Shown: positions 16,348-24,910, numbered from the stretch's first letter. The stretch: DNA of 64,000 nt from Dyadobacter endophyticus (GCF_014641595.1 NZ_BMIA01000003.1:744001-808000); one strand, 5' to 3'. Notes: a model not told the origin generated them from the letters alone. Numbers and translations: made by a program.

Positions 16348-16381
16348 AAGCATTTGACGGAGCGCAGACTCCGTCAAATGC
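16341..16381 (-). terminator. Terminator of the rhodanese gene
   Basis: A perfect 13-bp stem (16350-16362 with 16369-16381) with a 6-nt loop is followed on the minus strand by TTTTAAAAT. The T-tract overlaps the end of miaA. On the plus strand no T-run follows, so miaA may end transcription less efficiently here. Confidence 0.78.
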
Positions 16382-16390
16382 CGAGGGGTA

Positions 16391-16690
16391 TCAGTCTTCG
16401 AGCTCGCGGTAGGCCAGAATACCTCCCAGTACGTTGCGCACGTTCGAAAAGCCCTGAGATTCCAGGTAGCGGGCAGCTTTACCACTGCGGGCACCCGAGC
16501 GGCAATGAATGATGATCTCTTCATCCTTGATCGCTTCCAACTCATCCAGGTGATCAGGAAGTTCGCCCAGCGGGATCAAAATCGCGCCGAGGTTATCCTC
16601 TTCATATTCGTGTTCTTCGCGAACATCGTAAAAGTGCAGGTCTTCGCCCTTTTCAAGACGTTCTTTCAATTCTTCAACGGTAATATCCAT
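16391..16690 (-). CDS. Single-domain rhodanese-like sulfurtransferase
   Basis: A 99-residue protein consisting of one rhodanese domain. The active-site loop is IIHCRSGARSGKAARYL, with Cys63 as the persulfide-carrying residue and a six-residue loop CRSGAR typical of GlpE/PspE-type enzymes. The CH2A-like YDVREEHEYEEDNLGAILIPLGEL is also seen. It may carry sulfur for biosynthesis or detoxification; the exact acceptor is unknown. It lies 26 bp downstream of the T9SS cargo gene on the same strand and may be the last gene of that operon. Confidence 0.9.
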   Translation of the reverse strand: MDITVEELKERLEKGEDLHFYDVREEHEYEEDNLGAILIPLGELPDHLDELEAIKDEEIIIHCRSGARSGKAARYLESQGFSNVRNVLGGILAYRELED

Positions 16691-16716
16691 ATTTCAAAAA
16701 TTTGTGACGACTCAGT

Positions 16717-18579
16717 CTATTTAGAGATTAACATTTTTTGTACAAAAGAACGTTTCCCGTCCGTTGCCTTAAAGATATAAATACCCTGATTTAAATGTTC
16801 AACCGTAGCGGATTGCTGATTGCGTACGGGTTCCAGGGCGTGCACCAGGTTGCCGCCGGTACTGTAAACTTCGATCTTTTTAAGCGATCTATTGTTCCAG
16901 CGGACTTCACCTCTGGCCGGGTTCGGGTAAAAAATAGCATTCACGGCATCCGCCGGCTCATTGCCTGTAATTATGCCCTGTGCTTTTTTGCCCAGGTAAG
17001 GACGGATCATGATCGAACCTTTTAATGAAGTCTCCTTCGCCCATTCGGTCCCGAGATTGTAATACACCGCGCTACTGCCCAAAAACGAATTGCGGTCGAA
17101 GCCTACGGTTACGGGCTGGTCGTTGATCTGTAACCAACCTACGTAGAAAGTATCGGCCACCGCTACGGGAACCGCGAATGCATAATCGATAAAACCGTCG
17201 CGTGCAGCCGGGTACCGCACCGCGACAGAGCGCTGGGCGATAACCTGGTCGGGCTTGCCGCCTTTGCTGTTATAAATCTGGATCGTAAAGCCTTGTCCGG
17301 AAATGTCTTTGTTGAAAGAAACCATCGACATCCGCAGCCCTCCGATGGTGTCGGCCTTGGCCAATACATACCGTACGGCTACGCGGCCGAGCTTCTGGTT
17401 CACTTGCACACCATATTCCGCACTGCCATCGTCGTAGGCAAAGTAGTCTGTCAATGCAACTCTCGCCGTAATGGTGTCGTTCGTTTTGAGGTTCGCCCCA
17501 GGGATGGTATCCGTCGTAGCCACGAAAAACTTGCTGATCAAATGCAGACTGTCGAGCTGAGCGGCTGCATTAACAGGCGCAATTTTAGCCCTCAAAGGCT
17601 GAGATTTCAATGCCTGGACAACAATAGAACGTTGCACAACGCGCGCGAACTCGGTCCCGCGTTGCGCGTCCGTGAGCGTGTAGGTGCTCGTAAGGACATT
17701 GAAGTTGTTGAAATGGTTAACGATATCGGTCTTCACGGAGTCGGCAGTGGCTGCTGCCGGGCTCACGCGGTATTGCCGCAAGGGCATTGCCGTGTATTTT
17801 TTCAGAATATTGGAAACCGGTTTCCGCATCGCGACATCGAACAGATAGGGCTGCTTGACCGATCTTTTTGTATTTAAATACACATAGTCCAAATGCCAGG
17901 TATCATAGGGGCCGGAGCTCCGGCCATAAGACCTGAACCGGAACTGGAATGCGTCGTGCAGGTAACTGGGGTCTTTGATGGCAACAAATTGCTGGTGAAA
18001 CAGGGTATCTACCTTATATCCCTGCTGCGTCCAGACGGGCACCCATTCCTGTGTTTTACTAAAAAATTCCAGCTGTAAATAGTCGCTGGAATCAGGCAGC
18101 TCGCCAAGGCCTTTCGCAGCCCAGTAAAAACTGAGGTAGACGGAATCGGCAGCTGCCTTGCCGTTCAGATTGATCGGTTGAGACGTAAGTGTATCTGTGT
18201 AGCCTTGTGTTAGCGGGTTCACCAGGTTGTAGGGAAAACCATTGGCATTCAGTCCATCGAACGTTGCCACATTAACCGACGGATGGGAGTTGGTAAGTGT
18301 ATTATTAATATAAACTCCGCTTCCCGGCAGCCAGTATCTCATATTAGGTGAAAGGGTTTTGGTAGTAGAAAAATCATCGAAAAAGGGGAGGTTCAATGAG
18401 GCCTGGGTGCGGAGATTTTCTACGCCCGCCTCCTCGCTTCCCTCGCCGTACCTTGCCTGATCGATCGGTACGATGCGTAACTGAGCAAGCGCGACCTGGC
18501 TTTGCACCATGGCCAGCACACAAACCCAAATAAAAATCCTGTGTGTGAAGAACTTTTTACTGCTCCGGTTGATTCTCAT
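16717..18579 (-). CDS. T9SS cargo protein with type A C-terminal sorting domain
   Basis: A 620-residue secreted protein. Residues 1-32 form a signal peptide ending ALAQ. The N-terminal half has LPFFDDFSTTKTLSPNMRYW and a later KAADSVYLSFYWAAKGLGE, a jellyroll/MAM-like arrangement often seen in Bacteroidota surface proteins. The last 80 residues (AIFYPNPARGEVRW..., IEVYSTGGNLVHAL, LNQGIYIFKATDGKRSFVQKMLISK) are a type A T9SS sorting domain, cut off during export. It should be displayed on or released from the cell surface by the machinery encoded at 7.6-13.8 kb. It overlaps the PASTA gene by 23 bp, so the pair is probably translated together. Confidence 0.9.
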   Translation of the reverse strand: MRINRSSKKFFTHRIFIWVCVLAMVQSQVALAQLRIVPIDQARYGEGSEEAGVENLRTQASLNLPFFDDFSTTKTLSPNMRYWLPGSGVYINNTLTNSHPSVNVATFDGLNANGFPYNLVNPLTQGYTDTLTSQPINLNGKAAADSVYLSFYWAAKGLGELPDSSDYLQLEFFSKTQEWVPVWTQQGYKVDTLFHQQFVAIKDPSYLHDAFQFRFRSYGRSSGPYDTWHLDYVYLNTKRSVKQPYLFDVAMRKPVSNILKKYTAMPLRQYRVSPAAATADSVKTDIVNHFNNFNVLTSTYTLTDAQRGTEFARVVQRSIVVQALKSQPLRAKIAPVNAAAQLDSLHLISKFFVATTDTIPGANLKTNDTITARVALTDYFAYDDGSAEYGVQVNQKLGRVAVRYVLAKADTIGGLRMSMVSFNKDISGQGFTIQIYNSKGGKPDQVIAQRSVAVRYPAARDGFIDYAFAVPVAVADTFYVGWLQINDQPVTVGFDRNSFLGSSAVYYNLGTEWAKETSLKGSIMIRPYLGKKAQGIITGNEPADAVNAIFYPNPARGEVRWNNRSLKKIEVYSTGGNLVHALEPVRNQQSATVEHLNQGIYIFKATDGKRSFVQKMLISK

Positions 18580-19351
18580 TATCCGTCGTTTCAGGCGCCT
18601 GCGGGGTCACCCACAAGTCGATTACGTCCCCTATTCTTACCTTATTTCCCGCATCGGGGTTCTGCCGTACGATCGAGCCCGGCGCCTGGCCTTCCTCGGC
18701 CGGCACTTCCATTACCTGCCCTACCTTCAACCCTGCTCCCACAATCGCTATTTTCGCTTCATCGAGAGGCATCCCGATCACCGACGGCGTTTCAAACTGT
18801 GCTGTACCGAGCCCTTCCCCCAATTCCAGGTCGATTTTCGTTCCCTTAGCGACGGGCTGGCCCGGCAGGATCTCCTTCCCATTATATAATTGCCTCAAAA
18901 CTGCATTCTGCGCCATATCCGGAACATAGGAAATATTCCCTTCTTCCAGGCCCACACTTTTCAGCAACATCTGCGCACTGCGGTGCGTCATATCCGTGAG
19001 CTTCGGCATTTTGATCAAAGGCGCAGTGCGCGAAACCACTGTTACGTAGATTTTCCGGCCTTCCTTCACTTTCGAACCTGGCAATGGATATTGCGAGATA
19101 ATGGTCAATGCGGGTACATTGGTCACAAAAGTACAATCGACCTCGTAGCGCAGGTCCCGGTCGCCAAGGAAATCTTCAAGGTCCTCCACACTCTTCTTTT
19201 TCAGGTCGGGCACGGTAATGGCCTCACCATGATTGGTTGTAAAAGGCAGATATACGAAGAAAAACCCCAGGAAAAGGACCAAAAGCAGCGAGACAATGAT
19301 TCCGATGTGTATGAAAAGATCAGTTCTGGACTGTGTACTTATTTTGGCCAT
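18557..19351 (-). CDS. Membrane-anchored PASTA-domain protein without kinase
   Basis: A 264-residue protein with a short cytoplasmic N-terminus, one membrane helix (about residues 13-35) and three PASTA domains outside: ITVPDLKKKSVEDLEDFL, IKMPKLTDMTHRSAQMLL and FETPSVIGMPLDEAKIAI each begin one unit. PASTA domains bind peptidoglycan fragments or act as spacers. In Firmicutes and Actinobacteria they are fused to Ser/Thr kinases, but in Bacteroidota stand-alone forms like this are common. The C-terminus is acidic and Pro/Glu-rich. It overlaps the T9SS cargo gene downstream by 23 bp. A cell-envelope role is inferred. Confidence 0.9.
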   Translation of the reverse strand: MAKISTQSRTDLFIHIGIIVSLLLVLFLGFFFVYLPFTTNHGEAITVPDLKKKSVEDLEDFLGDRDLRYEVDCTFVTNVPALTIISQYPLPGSKVKEGRKIYVTVVSRTAPLIKMPKLTDMTHRSAQMLLKSVGLEEGNISYVPDMAQNAVLRQLYNGKEILPGQPVAKGTKIDLELGEGLGTAQFETPSVIGMPLDEAKIAIVGAGLKVGQVMEVPAEEGQAPGSIVRQNPDAGNKVRIGDVIDLWVTPQAPETTDNENQPEQ

Positions 19352-19422
19352 GAATGTATTTAGATGCGCTTTGGGATTTAAAACGGGTAAAAATAAACGT
19401 AATATTCCAAGATGCCAATATG

Positions 19423-20016
19423 CTAAACCGCATACGAACCGAGAATTCTCTTAATGTATTTGCCCAGAATATCGAATTCCAGGTTTACCGTGTCTCCCGC
19501 ATTTAACGAATGAAAATTGGTAAAGTTATAGGTATAGGGGATAATAGCCACTCTGAACGTGTTTTCACCCGAGTTAAAAACCGTGAGACTCACACCATTA
19601 ATGCAGATAGAACCCTTTTCAACAGTAATATTGCCGGTCGAAGCATCGTATTCAAAATCAAAAAGCCAGCTCCCGTCGCGCTCCTGCACCTGCGTACACC
19701 TGGCGGTCTGGTCCACATGGCCCTGCACGATATGCCCGTCGAAACGTCCGTTCGCGGGCATACAGCGTTCGAGATTTACTTTGCTACCCGACACAAGGTC
19801 GCCCAGGTTCGTTTTTAAAAGCGTTTCTTCGATAGCTGTTACCTGATATTGATCTCCTTCGACGGCAACTACTGTTAAACAAACGCCATTATGGCTGATG
19901 CTCTGATCTATTTTAAACTCGCTGGCAAGTGCTGACTGAAAGGTGAAGGTCTTATTGGTACCTTCCGTTTCGACTTTCAACACTTCCGCGGTCGTTTCGA
20001 CGATTCCTGTAAACAT
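19423..20016 (-). CDS. ribE: Riboflavin synthase, alpha chain
   Basis: A 197-residue enzyme that dismutates two 6,7-dimethyl-8-ribityllumazine molecules to riboflavin. It starts MFTGIVETTAEVLK, the invariant N-terminus, and has two similar barrels: SISHNGVCLTVVAVEG in the first and GSICINGVSLTVFNSGENTFRVAIIPYT in the second, with GHIVQGHVDQTA between them. Length is standard. No FMN riboswitch is visible because the leader is only about 15-20 nt. The other riboflavin genes are not in the window. It is divergent from hisB. Confidence 0.97.
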   Translation of the reverse strand: MFTGIVETTAEVLKVETEGTNKTFTFQSALASEFKIDQSISHNGVCLTVVAVEGDQYQVTAIEETLLKTNLGDLVSGSKVNLERCMPANGRFDGHIVQGHVDQTARCTQVQERDGSWLFDFEYDASTGNITVEKGSICINGVSLTVFNSGENTFRVAIIPYTYNFTNFHSLNAGDTVNLEFDILGKYIKRILGSYAV

Positions 20017-20036
20017 TCCGATGTTGATTTAAAATG

Positions 20037-20044
20037 CAAAGTTA
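20037..20044 (-). promoter_or_regulatory. -7 box for ribE
   Basis: TAACTTTG on the minus strand matches TAnnTTTG exactly and ends 20 bp before the ribE start codon. No TTG is seen at the standard upstream spacing. Confidence 0.42.
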
Positions 20045-20193
20045 CAATTTCTCAACCGCTCTCCCACCCGGTAAAATTCCCGCGATGGCATTATTCATGT
20101 CCAACTGCTTTTCAATTAGGCATTCTTTGCGAACTTTGCGGGAAATAAGCGCTGCGGAATTCCTGGTAAGGTGCTTGTAATCCAAATCTGTTA

Positions 20194-21318
20194 ATGAAAA
20201 AAGTCCTATTTATTGATCGCGATGGAACGATCATCGTTGAGCCACCCACCGATTTTCAGGTAGATTCACTGGAAAAGCTCGAATTCCTGCCCAAAGCCAT
20301 TTCCGCGTTGCGTAAAATCGCGGATGAAACCGATTATGAACTGGTCATGGTAACCAACCAGGACGGACTCGGCACCGATTCTTTCCCGGAAGACACTTTC
20401 TGGCCTGCTCAGAATAAGATGGTCAAGACGCTTGAAGGCGAAGACATCCGTTTCGCGGACGTCCATATCGACCGCAGCTTTCCCGAAGACAACCTTCCTA
20501 CCCGCAAACCGGGCATCGGAATGCTTACTTCTTATTTTTCCAATGAATATGATCTGGCCAACAGCTACGTCATCGGCGACCGCCTTACCGACGTCCAACT
20601 GGCTGTAAATCTAGGTGCTAAGGCGATTCTTTTCCGCTCCGAATTGCCGGAGGAAGGCGTTAGCGATGAGATGAACCAAACTACCGCTTTGGTAACCAGC
20701 GACTGGGACGCGGTTTACGAGCATTTAAAACTCCCTTCACGCAAAGCATCTGTTGAAAGAAATACCAAGGAAACACAGATTAAAGTCGACCTGAATCTCG
20801 ATGGCAGCGGCCGCTCCGACATTCACACCGGCCTCGGCTTCTTCGACCATATGCTCGACCAGCTCGCCCGCCATTCCGGCGCCGATTTGTCGATCCACGT
20901 CGAAGGTGACCTCCACATCGATGAGCATCACACTATTGAGGACACTGCCCTTGCATTGGGTGAAGCCTACCGCCAGGCGATCGGCGACAAACGGGGAATC
21001 AGTCGCTACGGCTTCCTGCTGCCAATGGACGAAGCTTTGGCACAAGTAGCGATCGATTTCTCCGGCCGTCCGTGGATCGTGTGGGACGCCGAGTTCAAAA
21101 GAGAGAAGATCGGAGAAATGCCGACTGAGATGTTTTTTCACTTTTTCAAGTCATTCTCAGACACTTCACTTTCAAACCTGAACATCAAAGTGGAAGGCGA
21201 CAACGAGCACCACAAGATCGAATCGATTTTCAAAGCGTTTGCCAAGGCGATTAAAATGGCTGTTAAACGCGATCTTAAAGCGCTGGATTTCATGCCATCG
21301 ACGAAAGGAGTACTTTAA
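20194..21318 (+). CDS. hisB: Bifunctional histidinol-phosphatase / imidazoleglycerol-phosphate dehydratase
   Basis: A 374-residue two-domain enzyme of histidine synthesis. Residues 1-165 are a HAD phosphatase with the nucleophile motif FIDRDGTIIVEPP and DVHIDRSFPEDN, acting on histidinol phosphate. Residues 178-374 are the dehydratase with the metal-binding HTGLGFFDHMLDQLARHSG, HIDEHHTIEDTALALG and EGDNEHHKIESIFKAFAKA motifs. The fused arrangement is known from enterobacteria and Bacteroidota. No other his gene is in the window. The promoter is not obvious in the 177-bp gap to ribE. Confidence 0.97.
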   Translation: MKKVLFIDRDGTIIVEPPTDFQVDSLEKLEFLPKAISALRKIADETDYELVMVTNQDGLGTDSFPEDTFWPAQNKMVKTLEGEDIRFADVHIDRSFPEDNLPTRKPGIGMLTSYFSNEYDLANSYVIGDRLTDVQLAVNLGAKAILFRSELPEEGVSDEMNQTTALVTSDWDAVYEHLKLPSRKASVERNTKETQIKVDLNLDGSGRSDIHTGLGFFDHMLDQLARHSGADLSIHVEGDLHIDEHHTIEDTALALGEAYRQAIGDKRGISRYGFLLPMDEALAQVAIDFSGRPWIVWDAEFKREKIGEMPTEMFFHFFKSFSDTSLSNLNIKVEGDNEHHKIESIFKAFAKAIKMAVKRDLKALDFMPSTKGVL

Positions 21319-21356
21319 TTTTTTGTAAATAGCGAGCCGAAATCGCATTTTTTAGC

Positions 21357-21364
21357 TATTTTTG
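21357..21364 (+). promoter_or_regulatory. -7 box for the 36-residue membrane peptide
   Basis: TATTTTTG matches TAnnTTTG exactly, embedded in TTTAGCTATTTTTG, which closely resembles the box before the NlpC gene at 31384. It ends 34 bp before the ATG at 21399. Confidence 0.45.
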
Positions 21365-21398
21365 CCCATCTTACGTTGCATTATAATCGAGTACAACT

Positions 21399-21509
21399 AT
21401 GACAATGACCGTTATTATGATTGCCTTTTATATCGTTCTGTTGAGCAGCGCGTTCCTTGTGGGGCGTTGGTTGGAGAACAATGAAAAGCAATGGAAAACG
21501 AATAAGTAA
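21399..21509 (+). CDS. Small single-pass membrane protein (36 residues)
   Basis: A short frame encodes MTMTVIMIAFYIVLLSSAFL and then VGRWLENNEKQWKTNK before a TAA. It has one membrane helix (residues 3-22) and a charged C-terminal tail, so an N-out/C-in or reverse single-pass topology. Support for a real gene comes from a -7 promoter box 35 bp upstream and a terminator hairpin that starts at its stop codon, which together delimit a transcript of about 160 nt. I do not recognise a family. It could be a small regulatory subunit of an envelope complex; that is speculation. Confidence 0.6.
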   Translation: MTMTVIMIAFYIVLLSSAFLVGRWLENNEKQWKTNK

Positions 21510-21533
21510 GGGTTGTTTATACGACCCTTTTTT
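21509..21533 (+). terminator. Terminator of the 36-residue gene
   Basis: AGGGTTG pairs with CGACCCT (one G-T pair) around the loop TTTATA, followed by six T. The stem begins at the last base of the TAA stop codon. Confidence 0.72.
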
Positions 21534-21651
21534 ATTTGTTTCGCTTAAAAGCTCAACAGAAAAATCGTTTTAAGGTCACACTAAAAAGTGACCTGCCGAA
21601 CGTTTTAGACGCGTTGAGTGTTACCTTGGTTCTTGAAAAACTGTTTTTCCC

Positions 21652-21951
21652 GTGTTCAGATCACTTTGTCTCATACTACTTACGGCCTTCCTCATCTGTA
21701 AAGCCACAGATGTTGCCAGCTTGCTGCTGGCCAAGGAAAAGGCATCTGTGGTTTGTGATTCAGAAACCTGTGACAATGAAGAAAAAACAGAGGTCGAAAA
21801 ACTGAATGACGACCAGCTACTGATTTCACATAGCGTACAATTTGACCGCTCCGTTGCACTAATACCGGTCAAAAGCTCATTCTTCTACACCGCGAATTTC
21901 GATAACGAAATTTACCGCAATCTGCTTTCTCCGCCTCCGGAGCTCATCTGA
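21652..21951 (+). CDS. Small secreted protein with paired cysteines
   Basis: A 99-residue protein starting with GTG; an in-frame stop at 21634 leaves no ATG upstream. The N-terminus MFRSLCLILLTAFLICKA is signal-like. The mature part has VVCDSETCDNEEKTEVEKL, with two Cys five residues apart in an acidic region, and it ends ...NLLSPPPELI, a proline-rich tail I have seen on small Bacteroidota envelope proteins. It lies 113 bp upstream of the carbonic anhydrase gene on the same strand. A nested inverted repeat (21704-21751) falls inside the coding region. Function unknown; coding status is likely but the start is uncertain. Confidence 0.55.
   Translation: MFRSLCLILLTAFLICKATDVASLLLAKEKASVVCDSETCDNEEKTEVEKLNDDQLLISHSVQFDRSVALIPVKSSFFYTANFDNEIYRNLLSPPPELI
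21704..21751. repeat. Nested inverted repeat inside the small secreted-protein gene
   Basis: An outer pair, CCACAGATG (21704-21712) and CATCTGTGG (21743-21751), encloses an inner hairpin GCCAGC-TTGCT-GCTGGC (21715-21731). Both are perfect. As RNA it would fold into a two-tier stem just after the signal-peptide codons. Confidence 0.6.
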
Positions 21952-22064
21952 TTTCTTTGATCCAAACTCGTTTGAGTTCGTTACCGTCGTAACACGATGC
22001 GGTATTTCCGTGTCATTACGCACGTTTTCTCCTATTATTTATTCCATATTCTAATCAAGAAATC

Positions 22065-22712
22065 ATGATCAGGGCTTATAAGCAGTTATTCGAAAACAAC
22101 AAAAAATGGGCAGAAGAAACGACGAAGGAAAATCCGGAGTTCTTCTCAAACCTCGCGAAAGGACAATCTCCTAAATTCCTCTGGATCGGCTGCTCAGATA
22201 GCCGCGTGCCGGCCAACCAACTTACCGGCACCCAGCCCGGCGATATCTTCGTACATCGCAATATCGCCAACATGGTGATCCACACGGATATCAGCATGCT
22301 CAGCGTGCTCGACTACTCTGTGAACGTGCTTGGAGTAGAGCATATTCTGGTGTGCGGACATTACGGCTGCGGCGGGGTGATTACCGCAATGGGCAATAAG
22401 CAGGTAGGCCTGATCGATAACTGGTTGCGCCACATCAAAGACGTGTACCGTTTGCATGCGAAGGAACTGAACGAAATTGAAGATCCCAAAACGAGAGCCG
22501 ACCGCTTCGTCGAAATCAACGTTCAGGAGCAGGTACGCGACCTTGCCAAAACGACCATCGTACAAACTGCGTGGGCTAACGGCAAGCCGCTGCAACTCCA
22601 CGGTGTCGTTTACGATATTGGCAACGGTATACTAAAGGACATGGACGTGACGATCGACGCCACCAACTTTGCCGACGACGTATACCGTCTTGACATACCG
22701 CAATTAGTATAA
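22065..22712 (+). CDS. Beta-class carbonic anhydrase
   Basis: A 215-residue enzyme interconverting CO2 and bicarbonate. Zinc ligands are Cys43 (IGCSDSRVPAN), His99 and Cys102 (CGHYGCGGV), with the Asp45-Arg47 dyad in place. Overall similarity to the Can type is clear: GTQPGDIFVHRNIANMV, SVLDYSVNVLGVEHILVCGH, NWLRHIKDVYRLH. The next gene, 55 bp downstream, is a SulP-family anion transporter, a pairing known from many bacteria in which the two supply cytoplasmic bicarbonate. No signal peptide, so cytoplasmic. Confidence 0.96.
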   Translation: MIRAYKQLFENNKKWAEETTKENPEFFSNLAKGQSPKFLWIGCSDSRVPANQLTGTQPGDIFVHRNIANMVIHTDISMLSVLDYSVNVLGVEHILVCGHYGCGGVITAMGNKQVGLIDNWLRHIKDVYRLHAKELNEIEDPKTRADRFVEINVQEQVRDLAKTTIVQTAWANGKPLQLHGVVYDIGNGILKDMDVTIDATNFADDVYRLDIPQLV

Positions 22713-22767
22713 TCAGCGGTTCTGCATTCCGAGTAGTCCAATTTATGATCCTTACTGACTCAATCGT

Positions 22768-24345
22768 ATGTCATTGAATAATAAAAATTTGTTCGCCAAT
22801 CTTAAATACGATTTACCTTCCGGGCTTGTCGTATCCCTGGTAGCGCTGCCGTTATGCCTCGGTATTGCGCTAGCCTCGACCGGCCGCTCCGATCTTCTTT
22901 TTTCGGGTGTTATTGCCGGAATCGTAGGCGGAATCGTAGTAGGCTCACTGAGCGGCTCCTCCCTGGGTGTGGCAGGTCCGGCAGCGGGTCTGGTTGTGAT
23001 TGTACTCAATGCGCTCGATACACTGGGCAGCTTCGAGGCTTTTTTGCTCGCCGTTGTGTTTGCAGGTGCCATACAAATGATCGCCGGCTTGCTCAAAGCG
23101 GGTATTATCGGCTATTACTTCCCTTCATCGGTGATCAAGGGAATGCTGGCAGCCATTGGTATTACACTTATTTTAAAGGAAATACCACATGCATTCGGTT
23201 ACGATGCCGACTTTATGGGTGATGAGGCGTTTGCACAAAGAGATGGCCGCAATACATTCTCCGAGGTATATTACTCACTCCGCTACAATAGCACCGGCGC
23301 GATCATCATCTCGTTGGTTTCGCTTGCCATGCTCATCTTGTTCGATAAGCCGTTCATGAAAAAAATACAGCTGTTCCGGTATATTCCGGGCGCTTTGTTC
23401 GTCGTATTGACCGGCGTTATCCTGAACCTTGTATTCGGTGCCGTGGCACCGCAATGGGTTTTGACAGGCGAACACATGGTACAGCTTCCGGTTGCTTCGA
23501 GCGCCTCCGAGTTTTTTAGTTTCTTTAAAACACCGGATTTCTCTGCAATCAGCAAGCCCGAGGTTTACACAGTGGCCTTAACATTAGCCATCGTGGCCAG
23601 CCTTGAAACATTGCTTTCGGTAGAAGCCACCGACCGCCTCGATCCGTTCAAGCGCAGCACGCCCACCAACCGCGAGTTGATGGCTCAGGGCGCAGGCAAC
23701 ATGATTTCCGGCCTGATCGGCGGGTTGCCTATTACCCAAGTAATCGTCCGCAGCTCCGCGAATATCGATTCGGGCGGCCGTACAAGAATGAGTACCATCA
23801 TTCACGGTACCATTCTGCTTATTTCAGCGGTGTTTATTGCTCAATATCTCAACTACATCCCGCTTGCATCGCTGGCAGCGATCCTGTTGATGGTGGGCTA
23901 CAAGCTGTCCAAATTCGAGTTGTACAAAGGAATGTACAAGCTCGGCCTGGAACAGTTTATACCGTTCGTTGTAACCATTATCGCCATCCTCAGCACCGAC
24001 TTGCTGAAAGGGATTGGTATCGGTATGGTCGTCGCGATCTATTTTATTCTGAGAAAGAACTACAAGCATTCCTACCATTATATCAAGGAAGAGCACCGCG
24101 ACGGCGAGGTGATCACGCTGCAACTTTCCGAAGAAGTAACCTTCCTGAACAAAGGCAGCATCAGCGCCACGCTGGATAACCTGCCCGACGGCGCTACCGT
24201 GGTGATCGACGGCTCCAAATCGATGAACATCGATTACGACGTGCTCGAAATCATCCAGGATTTCAAAAAACACCAGGCGCCGCTACGCAATATCACTGTG
24301 GAAACACGGGGTGTAGGCGAAGTGGAAGCAGTGGGAGCTCATTAG
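22768..24345 (+). CDS. SulP-family anion transporter with STAS domain
   Basis: A 525-residue transporter with about 12-14 membrane segments beginning LPSGLVVSLVALPLCLGIALAS, followed by the SulP signature SSLGVAGPAAGLVVIV, and ending in a cytoplasmic STAS domain from about residue 445 (VTFLNKGSISATLDNLPDGATVVIDGSKSMNIDYDVLEIIQDF). SulP members carry sulfate, bicarbonate or dicarboxylates. The carbonic anhydrase directly upstream makes bicarbonate the best guess, by context. The gene ends in a strong bidirectional terminator. Confidence 0.93.
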   Translation: MSLNNKNLFANLKYDLPSGLVVSLVALPLCLGIALASTGRSDLLFSGVIAGIVGGIVVGSLSGSSLGVAGPAAGLVVIVLNALDTLGSFEAFLLAVVFAGAIQMIAGLLKAGIIGYYFPSSVIKGMLAAIGITLILKEIPHAFGYDADFMGDEAFAQRDGRNTFSEVYYSLRYNSTGAIIISLVSLAMLILFDKPFMKKIQLFRYIPGALFVVLTGVILNLVFGAVAPQWVLTGEHMVQLPVASSASEFFSFFKTPDFSAISKPEVYTVALTLAIVASLETLLSVEATDRLDPFKRSTPTNRELMAQGAGNMISGLIGGLPITQVIVRSSANIDSGGRTRMSTIIHGTILLISAVFIAQYLNYIPLASLAAILLMVGYKLSKFELYKGMYKLGLEQFIPFVVTIIAILSTDLLKGIGIGMVVAIYFILRKNYKHSYHYIKEEHRDGEVITLQLSEEVTFLNKGSISATLDNLPDGATVVIDGSKSMNIDYDVLEIIQDFKKHQAPLRNITVETRGVGEVEAVGAH

Positions 24346-24359
24346 CATTAACCATTTAT

Positions 24360-24402
24360 AAAACGAAGGCCCGCCTCCTGACGGAAGCGGGCCTTTTCGT
24401 TT
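24360..24402. terminator. Bidirectional terminator after the SulP gene
   Basis: AAGGCCCGC pairs with GCGGGCCTT (24366-24374 with 24387-24395), extended by an outer AAAACGAA/TTCGTTT pairing. It serves both the SulP gene and the converging LTxxQ-like gene. Confidence 0.85.
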
Positions 24403-24427
24403 GTAATAAGTCGATAAGCAGGCTAAC

Positions 24428-24892
24428 TCAATTTTTTTGCTTTAACCGCTGGATCAGCATATCGTTGAATGTACGTTCGGCCTTGTACAATTCGATTACC
24501 TGGCTCGCAGTGATTACCTTTAAAAACTTGCTCTGATATTCTTTTTCCAGATCGAGTTCCTTCTGGCGAAGTTCCTGAACCTCTTTCAGGTTACTCAGTA
24601 CCGCTTCATCGTTCTGGCCCTCCGCTTTTTTGTCGTTGATGATCTTGCGCTGCGCCCGGTGAATTTCTCGCCTTTGCTGAGAATATTCATTGTACATCGG
24701 CCAAAAACCGGTGGACTGCTCGGGCGTGAGGTTGAGGCGGTTGGTAATGATAGCCACCTTAGCATCCTGAATTTTCTTTATTTCTTCCTCGGAACGGCGT
24801 TGGGCCTGCGCTGTCGTTGATACTGCGCCGATGAATAGGAGTAAAAGAGCAAAAGTGTTCCGATACCGTTTGAATTCAAATTGTAAGTTCAT
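24428..24892 (-). CDS. Periplasmic helical protein resembling LTxxQ/Spy proteins
   Basis: A 154-residue precursor with a signal ending TAQAQ (residue 31). The mature part is all-helical and charged: IITNRLNLTPEQSTGFWPMYNEYSQQRREI carries an LTPEQ motif like the LTxxQ repeats of Spy/CpxP, stress-responsive periplasmic chaperones. The rest (RQKELDLEKEYQSKFLKVITASQVIELYKAER) is also family-like. It is the third gene after an ECF sigma factor and a membrane anti-sigma-like protein, all on one strand with gaps of 18 and 54 bp. A role as envelope-stress sensor or feedback regulator is inferred from that order. Confidence 0.72.
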   Translation of the reverse strand: MNLQFEFKRYRNTFALLLLFIGAVSTTAQAQRRSEEEIKKIQDAKVAIITNRLNLTPEQSTGFWPMYNEYSQQRREIHRAQRKIINDKKAEGQNDEAVLSNLKEVQELRQKELDLEKEYQSKFLKVITASQVIELYKAERTFNDMLIQRLKQKN

Positions 24893-24910
24893 TTCGATTG
24901 TTCGTTAGGG

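Noticed and set aside
20017..20036. FMN riboswitch upstream of ribE
   Set aside because: The leader is too short for a riboswitch if the -7 box at 20037 is used and no conserved RFN sequence is seen.
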